In this document: piece after piece, positions 58,971 to 64,000 of the stretch
Layout of the letters: each line of letters opens with the position of its first letter
How positions within the stretch are numbered: the first letter of the stretch is position 1
NCBI GenBank assembly: GCA_964570895.1
Contig: CAZMZD010000005.1
Coordinates: 25,463-89,462, forward strand
From: RGIG1918 sp964570895
Lineage (GTDB): Bacteria > Cyanobacteriota > Vampirovibrionia > Gastranaerophilales > Gastranaerophilaceae
DNA: 64,000 nt
Direction of reading: 5' to 3'
Position numbers and translations under genes: made by a program
Notes under the pieces: model-generated
What the model was told of the DNA's origin: nothing
The model's database searches: none
What the model saw: only the letters and a program-made list of their open reading frames with translations

Positions 58971-60695
58971 ATGAATATTGGCGCAATTAATTATCAAATG
59001 AGCAATAATATAGGGCCGCAAGCTAAAAAATGCAGGCTGAATTCTGCTGTGCCGCGCGAAAGCGCAAATTTTGCTAATTATTCAGCCTCAAATGTGAAGG
59101 CAAACTTTTTGCCAATTTCATTTCGCGGAAATACTCCGGATATAAAAAGAGCGTTTTTAATTACAAGCGATAAAGATGTTCCTTTACTTGAAACAAAAGA
59201 AAACGGCTCTTATGTTATTGATTTTGACTCTCAAACGGAAGTTGTTTACGGGAAAAATGCGCTTTCTTACCTTGATAAAACGGATAATTTTTTATACGAC
59301 ACGCAAATTATTATTCCTAAAAAATGCGAAGGCGAACTTGTGCTTGATGGAAAAACAATTCCTCTTCCTGAAAATTCTGCCGCAATGATAAACGCAGATA
59401 CGGCGGCAAAAGTTAAAATTAAAAAAGGCTATCCAATGGTGATTTTTTCTAAAAAAGATTACGATTGGTATGAACATTACGGAAGAGATGTGAAAAATGA
59501 GAACATTAAAAACAAGTTTTTAGAATTAACATATTTTAATTCGCACCTCTATAACGGCGATTTTCCGCCGGCAATGCTGCTTTCAGATGAATTTACAAAT
59601 AATGATTTCTTGCATAGCTTGGGTTTGGATAAGTATAAATCCGCCAATAATTTAATTTATGACCTCTCTTCAAAACGAGATATGATGACAGATGAAATGC
59701 GCCAAAAATACGATAAAGCCAGAGCGCTTTTAGATAAATTATTTGAAAAAGATATTATTAGTGCAAAACCAAACGGATATATCAGATTTAACCAATTTTA
59801 TAATAATGAATATCAAGAAAAATTTTTAAAAGAAAAAGGTTTCACTGATGATGAAATAGCTGAAATTATGCCAATATTCACTCAAACAAACACGGTTCAT
59901 TCTGATTCCAGACTAGCAAGAGCAGGTTCTGCTGAAGGTATGCCACAGGCGCTTATTTCACGTTTAAAAGAAAGCGGAATTTTGCACAATAATAAGAAAA
60001 ACCTTGATAAAATCTATTGGAGAGAAACTTTTGGGAATGAAGAAAACCTTAGAAACAAGCTTGGCAAGCACGATTTTAGTGAAGAAGAAAAAAATGAAGT
60101 TGTAAACTATTGGCGCAAATCCGGCAACACTGCTTACGATATAAGCGGGCTAAAGTTCATTAACGACGATGTTGCGGTTTATAACTTGAATGATAAATTG
60201 AACAATTGGACGCTCGAGAAAACAAATTGGGTATCTAATTCAACAGCGCTAAAATCAGGCGGAGAAAAAACCCCGTTTATCGGCGTATCTCTTGTTCAGG
60301 CCGATGAAGATAACATATATGAAATGTCTGAATTGAGAAAAGGCGAAAAATTACACAGACACCCTAACCTTGAAGAGAGAAAACAAACAGAAATGTATTT
60401 AATTACAAGCGGGGCAGCTGCTTTGACTATCATAAAAAATGGCAAACCAAAAATCAAAATTTTAAAAGAAGGGGACTTGGCAATTATTGCCCCCGCGGTT
60501 GAACATTGTGTTAATTCTGTGCTTGGCGAATACGAACAAATTGTGGCGCAAGTGCCATCTGCTTTTCAATACGGTTTTGATTTTAAATGTATTGCAAAAG
60601 AGCCCGAGGGCTACAATGAAGCAGATATGGTAAAAAAAGCCAAGGTTAGGTTGAGGAAAATAAAGCATGAACAACAACTTCCTATTTCTCGCTAA
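58971..60695 (+). CDS. Unknown protein with F-x-G N-terminus and C-terminal cupin domain
   Basis: 574 residues. A disordered N-terminus ends in ISFRGN (F51-x-G53). A beta-rich region follows (about 58-165; VIDFDSQTEVVYG, GKTIPLPENSAAMI), then a helical middle. The C-terminal cupin has GEKLHRHPNLEE (His462, His464 and Glu ligands), EMYLITSGAAALTI and GDLAIIAPAVEHCV (second His), so metal binding looks intact. Enzyme activity such as isomerase or dioxygenase cannot be told. No signal peptide is seen. AAGGT precedes the ATG. Its promoter elements match the 962/2337 group. Confidence 0.75.
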   Translation: MNIGAINYQMSNNIGPQAKKCRLNSAVPRESANFANYSASNVKANFLPISFRGNTPDIKRAFLITSDKDVPLLETKENGSYVIDFDSQTEVVYGKNALSYLDKTDNFLYDTQIIIPKKCEGELVLDGKTIPLPENSAAMINADTAAKVKIKKGYPMVIFSKKDYDWYEHYGRDVKNENIKNKFLELTYFNSHLYNGDFPPAMLLSDEFTNNDFLHSLGLDKYKSANNLIYDLSSKRDMMTDEMRQKYDKARALLDKLFEKDIISAKPNGYIRFNQFYNNEYQEKFLKEKGFTDDEIAEIMPIFTQTNTVHSDSRLARAGSAEGMPQALISRLKESGILHNNKKNLDKIYWRETFGNEENLRNKLGKHDFSEEEKNEVVNYWRKSGNTAYDISGLKFINDDVAVYNLNDKLNNWTLEKTNWVSNSTALKSGGEKTPFIGVSLVQADEDNIYEMSELRKGEKLHRHPNLEERKQTEMYLITSGAAALTIIKNGKPKIKILKEGDLAIIAPAVEHCVNSVLGEYEQIVAQVPSAFQYGFDFKCIAKEPEGYNEADMVKKAKVRLRKIKHEQQLPISR

Positions 60696-60747
60696 TCTTG
60701 ATATAATTATCAGACATTATTAAATATACAAATTGTCTGAGGGCATA

Positions 60748-61626
60748 ATGGAAATTAATACTCAAAAGAAATTAGCTGCGGGCTTGTCGATTACATCTAA
60801 TGCAGTAATTATTTTACTTAAAATTGTTGCAGGGGTTGTGTCCGGAAGCATTAGTATAATTTCTGAAGCAATCCACTCGTTTTCAGATTTTTTAGCCTCG
60901 ATTTTAACTTTTTTTGCAGTTTCTCGCTCGAGCGAACCGGCAGACAAAGACCATCCTTTTGGGCATGGTAAATATGAAGATGTGTCGGGTTTTATTGAAG
61001 GCGGGCTCATCATTTTTGCGGGTTTGTATATTATTTATGAAGCCTTTAAAAAACTTATTTTTGGATATAGTTTAAAAACCGAACCTATGCTTGGAATTTT
61101 TGTTATGGCATTTGCTGTTCTTGCAAATTTTCTTGTGAGTTCTTATTTGTTCTATGTGGCTAAAAAGTCAGACTCTGTTTCTCTTTATGCCGACGCGGAG
61201 CATTTAAGGGTTGATATTTTATCTTCCATTGGTGTTTTAATAGGTTTGATTTTGATTAAATTCACAGGTTATGCGATTTTAGACCCGATAATCGCTTTGA
61301 TTGTTGCAATGATAATTATAAAAGCCGGATATTCTATCTCTAAAGCCACTTTAAACAACTTGCTCGATGGTTCTTTGCCTGTTGAAGACGTGGAAAAAAT
61401 TGAAAATATTTTAAACAATACTTTGTCTATAATTGGTTATAAAAACATAAAGGCAAGGAAAGTCGGGCATTGTAAAGATATTGAAATAACGGTCTTTTTC
61501 AGTCCTGATATGAAAATATCCGAGTGCCATAAAATATGTGACGATATAGAAGGCGAAATTGAAAAAGAATTGAACGAAGTTACAATTATAATTCATGCCG
61601 AGCCAAAAGAAAATCAAGGCAAATAA
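60748..61626 (+). CDS. Cation diffusion facilitator (CDF) family transporter
   Basis: 292 residues. Six membrane helices followed by a cytoplasmic C-terminal domain. Metal sites: ISEAIHSFSDFLAS in helix II (His, Asp) and YADAEHLRVDILSS in helix V (Asp, His, Asp), typical of zinc, iron or manganese exporters. DHPFGHGKYE is the conserved loop. The ATG at 60748 has GAGGG 5 nt upstream; the frame extends to a TTG at 60733. The ion cannot be fixed from sequence. Convergent with the MFS gene. Confidence 0.92.
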   Translation: MEINTQKKLAAGLSITSNAVIILLKIVAGVVSGSISIISEAIHSFSDFLASILTFFAVSRSSEPADKDHPFGHGKYEDVSGFIEGGLIIFAGLYIIYEAFKKLIFGYSLKTEPMLGIFVMAFAVLANFLVSSYLFYVAKKSDSVSLYADAEHLRVDILSSIGVLIGLILIKFTGYAILDPIIALIVAMIIIKAGYSISKATLNNLLDGSLPVEDVEKIENILNNTLSIIGYKNIKARKVGHCKDIEITVFFSPDMKISECHKICDDIEGEIEKELNEVTIIIHAEPKENQGK

Positions 61627-61641
61627 AGGCAAAACCCGCTT

Positions 61642-62862
61642 CTAAGTTCTTCTTGCTTTTTTAATAAGAAATAATAAACATGTGTTTGCAACAAGCATAA
61701 TGATAGCAAGCACCATAAAAGTGTTTTTTATTCCAATATTGTGTGCTAGTGCACCGCATAAATAGCTGCTTATCGAGGTTGTGCCCATAAAGCAAAGCGC
61801 ATTTATGCTCATAACTCGCCCGCGTTTTTCTTCTGTCACAAGGTTTTGCAAAAGTATGTTTTGCGGCGCTGTCACGGCAGTTAACCCAATTCCTGCAAAA
61901 AACATAACCCCTATTGCAATAAGTGCGCTATGAATAAAGCCTAAAGCAATGTATGCTCCGCAAATTAATATGCAGCCGAAATTTAAAATCATCAGCATAT
62001 TTCGCGTGGTTGTTTTTGCAGAGAGCAAAAGCGACATTATAAGCGAACCAATCCCTGTCGCGCCCAAAATATAGCCCAAAATGTGCGCATTATCTTTTAA
62101 AACCTCAACCGTGTAAATTGGCATAAGAACAGGGTACGCGAGCATTAACAGGCAAAAAATCGCAAGATACACTTGAAGTAGAAGTATTTGAGGGTTGTGG
62201 TACACGTAGCTAATTCCATCTTTTAGCCCCTCAAAAATATTTTCATTTTTCGTGCTTTCGTCTTTAATGTCATTTATTTGCATTTTCTGCACAAGAAAAA
62301 TATTTGGCAAAATGCATAAAAAATTAATAAAAAAGCAAAAGGTTATGTTTGTGTATGCAATTAATAACCCGCCGATAGCAGGGCCTATAAACCTTGCAAT
62401 ATTGAACATTGAAGAATTTAGAGTTATTGCATTTTGTAAATCTTTTTTATCATCAACAAGCAAAACAAAAGTCGATTGGCGAAGAGGGGCGTCAAGCGAG
62501 GCAATGCAATTTAAAAACACTCCGCATAAAACAATATATTTTAAATCTATATTCCCGCACATCGTAACTGCTGTGATTGCAAGCGCTTGCAGGGCGAAAA
62601 GGATTTGAACAAGAAACAAAAGTTTGTGCCTGTCGAATTTGTCAATAATAACTCCCATGAATGGAGTTAGCAAAAAGAGCGGAATGGCATTAAAAAACAT
62701 AATGGTGCCCATTGTTAGGGGCGATTTTGTAATATCGTATACGAGCCAGCTTATTGCAATGTTTTGTATCCAAACGCCTATTTGGCAAATTGCAAGCCCT
62801 GGGAAAAACAGCCTGAAATTCTTGTATTTAAACGCTCTGAACATGTTTGATAATTCGTTCAT
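61642..62862 (-). CDS. MFS transporter (EntS / MFS_3 type)
   Basis: 406 residues with about 11-12 membrane helices. MFRAFKYKNFRLFFPGLAIC at the start, DKFDRHKLLFLVQ after helix II (the MFS loop 2-3 motif in altered form), and APLRQSTFVLLVDDKKDLQNAITL are typical of the EntS/macrolide-efflux branch. It probably exports a small molecule such as a siderophore or drug, but the substrate is open. AAAGGG precedes the ATG. Upstream lies an intergenic repeat field. Confidence 0.9.
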   Translation of the reverse strand: MNELSNMFRAFKYKNFRLFFPGLAICQIGVWIQNIAISWLVYDITKSPLTMGTIMFFNAIPLFLLTPFMGVIIDKFDRHKLLFLVQILFALQALAITAVTMCGNIDLKYIVLCGVFLNCIASLDAPLRQSTFVLLVDDKKDLQNAITLNSSMFNIARFIGPAIGGLLIAYTNITFCFFINFLCILPNIFLVQKMQINDIKDESTKNENIFEGLKDGISYVYHNPQILLLQVYLAIFCLLMLAYPVLMPIYTVEVLKDNAHILGYILGATGIGSLIMSLLLSAKTTTRNMLMILNFGCILICGAYIALGFIHSALIAIGVMFFAGIGLTAVTAPQNILLQNLVTEEKRGRVMSINALCFMGTTSISSYLCGALAHNIGIKNTFMVLAIIMLVANTCLLFLIKKARRT

Positions 62863-62905
62863 TTTTTTTGCCCTTTATGGTAAAAATTATATACGATAAT
62901 TTTGT

Positions 62906-63580
62906 CATGCCAAGAAGTTCGCAGATCGGCCCGCAGGTGGGTGTTTTTGTTGTTGGGATAGTTGCAGGGTGCGTTTATACGCACCATAATTGCGACAAAC
63001 ACGTAGGTTGGGCATACTTGCCCAACGGAACGTAGGTCAGGCACCGCCTGACAAAATCTATAAACCGTCATCCTGAATTTATTTCAGGATCTTGCAAGCT
63101 TTGAAACAAAACATTATTTTTTGCTCTTTCATTTTTGCTAAAGCACCACCTTGCCTCTAATGCTCACGTGCTCGCAAAGAGTCAAGGAGTTCTCTCTTTT
63201 TCGCTTCAAGCGCCGTAAGGGAAAGTAAGAACCCCTTAGTTCTTACGCGAGCTTGCGAGTGTTAGAAATAAGGTGATACCTTCGGTAAAAACGAAACAAA
63301 AAGAAAGAAACATGGGCTCTTGCTTAGTTCCTGCCATTTTTCAAATTTTTATCTCAGAAATCGCAGTCGAGCTTTTGCGAAAAGCTATTTAACAAAAATA
63401 TGCTCTACACTTTGCAATTAAAGCTGTGACCGCAAAACCTCTCCGCAATTTCCGTTTAGTGACAAAAATTTTGAAAAATTGGATTTATGACAGTTGTAAG
63501 GTGCGTTTATACGCACCTTAATTGCAATAAAGTAAGACTATGAACCGTAGGTCAGGCGCTGCCTGACAAAACTACGAATT
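62906..63580. repeat. Intergenic repeat field 4
   Basis: Contains perfect GGTGCGTTTATACGCACC palindromes (62968-62985 and 63500-63517), GTTGGGCA-4-TGCCCAAC (63007-63026), GTCAGGCA-C-CGCCTGAC-type palindromes (63036-63052 and 63551-63567), a CTGAATTTATTTCAG hairpin (near 63072), a GTAAGAA-8-TTCTTAC hairpin (near 63225) and the right copy of the long inverted repeat (63299-63482). No gene is seen. Confidence 0.82.
63299..63482 (-). repeat. Right copy of a long-range inverted repeat (partner at 3566-3745)
   Basis: The reverse complement aligns with the left copy over about 180 bp, with long identical blocks and scattered substitutions. By eye the identity is in the region of 85 percent. Confidence 0.85.
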
Positions 63581-63622
63581 GACTCGTGAGAAATTCGAAT
63601 AAATACATAGTTTCTAAACAAC

Positions 63623-63657
63623 CGTGAATAAAATCACGATTTAATAATATATCGTGC
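63623..63657. promoter_or_regulatory. Overlapping CGTGA/TCACGAT/ATCGTG operator before adhE
   Basis: CGTGA-6-TCACG (63623-63638) has CRP/FNR-type spacing and overlaps TCACGAT-10-ATCGTG (63634-63656). The second dyad matches the operator before the acetate-CoA ligase gene. It lies about 95 bp upstream of the predicted adhE transcription start. Confidence 0.55.
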
Positions 63658-63706
63658 CACACCGTCCTTATTTACAAAATCTTAATATCCTAGCGCGCCA
63701 ATCATG

Positions 63707-63734
63707 TTGACATATTATATTTGCGTAATAGAAT
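63707..63734 (+). promoter_or_regulatory. Sigma-70 promoter of adhE
   Basis: Perfect TTGACA (63707-63712), a 16-bp spacer and TAGAAT (63729-63734), giving a leader of about 34 nt. Confidence 0.7.
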
Positions 63735-63774
63735 TTTAAATAAGGAAATAAATCACAATTAAGGAGATTGAATT

Positions 63775-64000
63775 ATGCCGAAAGTAAAAGAAAAGACAAC
63801 AGAAAAACCAGCTGCAAGTGGCTTGGTTGACACAGTTGAAGCTTTAGACGAACTCCTTGACAGAGTTCAAAAAGCGCAAAGAGAATATGCAAAATTCTCA
63901 CAAGAACAAGTGGATAAAATCTTTAAAGCAGCAGCAACTGCAGCAGATAAAGCTCGTATTCCTCTTGCAAGAATGGCTGTTGAAGAAACAGGCATGGGTG
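63775..64000 (+). CDS. adhE: Bifunctional acetaldehyde-CoA/alcohol dehydrogenase AdhE (5' part)
   Basis: Only the first 75 residues are visible; the gene runs off the window. RVQKAQREYAKFSQEQVDKI and AADKARIPLARMAVEETGMG match the start of the aldehyde dehydrogenase half of AdhE, which reduces acetyl-CoA to acetaldehyde and then ethanol with NADH. A 20-residue Lys/Glu/Thr-rich N-terminal extension precedes the family start. AAGGAG lies before the ATG. The dyad upstream links it to the acetate-CoA ligase gene, suggesting shared control of ethanol and acetate formation. A lone ALDH domain cannot be excluded from this fragment. Confidence 0.88.
   Translation, partial: MPKVKEKTTEKPAASGLVDTVEALDELLDRVQKAQREYAKFSQEQVDKIFKAAATAADKARIPLARMAVEETGMG

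Noticed and set aside
62847..63071. Short frames around 62.9-63.1 kb
   Set aside because: They consist of palindromic repeat sequence; no protein-like features.

Overview
The window is about 64 kb of AT-rich, gene-dense bacterial chromosome carrying roughly 47 protein genes and one tRNA gene. No rRNA genes, insertion sequences, prophage or CRISPR array were seen. The cell is diderm: there is an LptD/OstA-type outer-membrane protein, an OmpH/Skp-like chaperone, an MlaD protein, a classical autotransporter and a heptose-1-phosphate adenylyltransferase. It is anaerobic and fermentative: PPDK, ADP-forming acetate-CoA ligase, AdhE, reverse rubrerythrin, ferritin, and an HCP-like protein beside its redox partner domain. 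It encodes a flagellin and a type IV pilin-like protein beginning with a KxxAFTLAEVL motif. Together with many lineage-restricted proteins of unknown function, this best fits a flagellated member of the Gastranaerophilales (Melainabacteria/Vampirovibrionia, non-photosynthetic relatives of Cyanobacteria). That assignment is inference from family recognition, not from a marker-gene tree.

Layout. 1-4 kb: a sigma-70 family factor (cut by the window edge) diverges from two paralogous membrane-anchored proteins of unknown function, followed by an intergenic repeat field. 4-8.4 kb: ppdK with an unusual leader, a pilin-like gene and panE. 8.5-12.4 kb: rimP-nusA behind a probable attenuator, then a formyltransferase, dusB and a GIY-YIG gene. 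12.5-18.6 kb: a GH13-like protein, a TPR protein with a leaderless start, and a DUF1858/HCP-like pair. 18.6-22.4 kb (minus): PilZ, TPR and U32-like operon. 22.4-25.4 kb: secreted-looking protein, flagellin, small protein and Maf. 25.4-30.4 kb (minus): LptD-like, EnvC-like, a 35-residue membrane peptide and a nuclease-phospholipase D fusion. 30.5-32.7 kb: PHP, HIT, cobO and mlaD. 32.7-41.3 kb (minus): a tight run ompH-plsC-ROK-trpB-mfd-ppiC-rfaE2. 41.4-47.1 kb: acetate-CoA ligase, TatD-linked radical SAM protein and several unknowns. 48-49.5 kb: fur-ferritin-rubrerythrin behind a Fur box. 49.7-56.1 kb: unknown proteins and a TerC-like membrane protein. 56.3-62.9 kb: tRNA-Ser, autotransporter, cupin protein, CDF transporter and MFS transporter. 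The last kilobase is a second repeat field and the start of adhE.

What stands out. (1) A recurring promoter architecture precedes mainly the lineage-specific proteins and the flagellin: two TGTWAM boxes exactly 10 bp apart, about 85-92 bp before the start codon in most cases. Five of these promoters also carry an AGGCAATT element followed about 20 bp later by a TATTAA-like hexamer. (2) Four otherwise unrelated unknown proteins share a short disordered N-terminus ending in an F-x-G motif, followed by different domains (PRTase-like, cupin, DUF4258-like). (3) Several genes have a -10 hexamer exactly 6 nt before the ATG and no Shine-Dalgarno sequence, so they are probably leaderless. (4) The ppdK leader can pair its own ribosome binding site over 15 bp. 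(5) The acetate-CoA ligase and adhE genes share a TCACGAT/ATCGTGA dyad. (6) The HCP-like protein has lost the hybrid-cluster cysteines. (7) Palindromic intergenic repeats occur in four fields, including a 180-bp inverted pair almost 60 kb apart.
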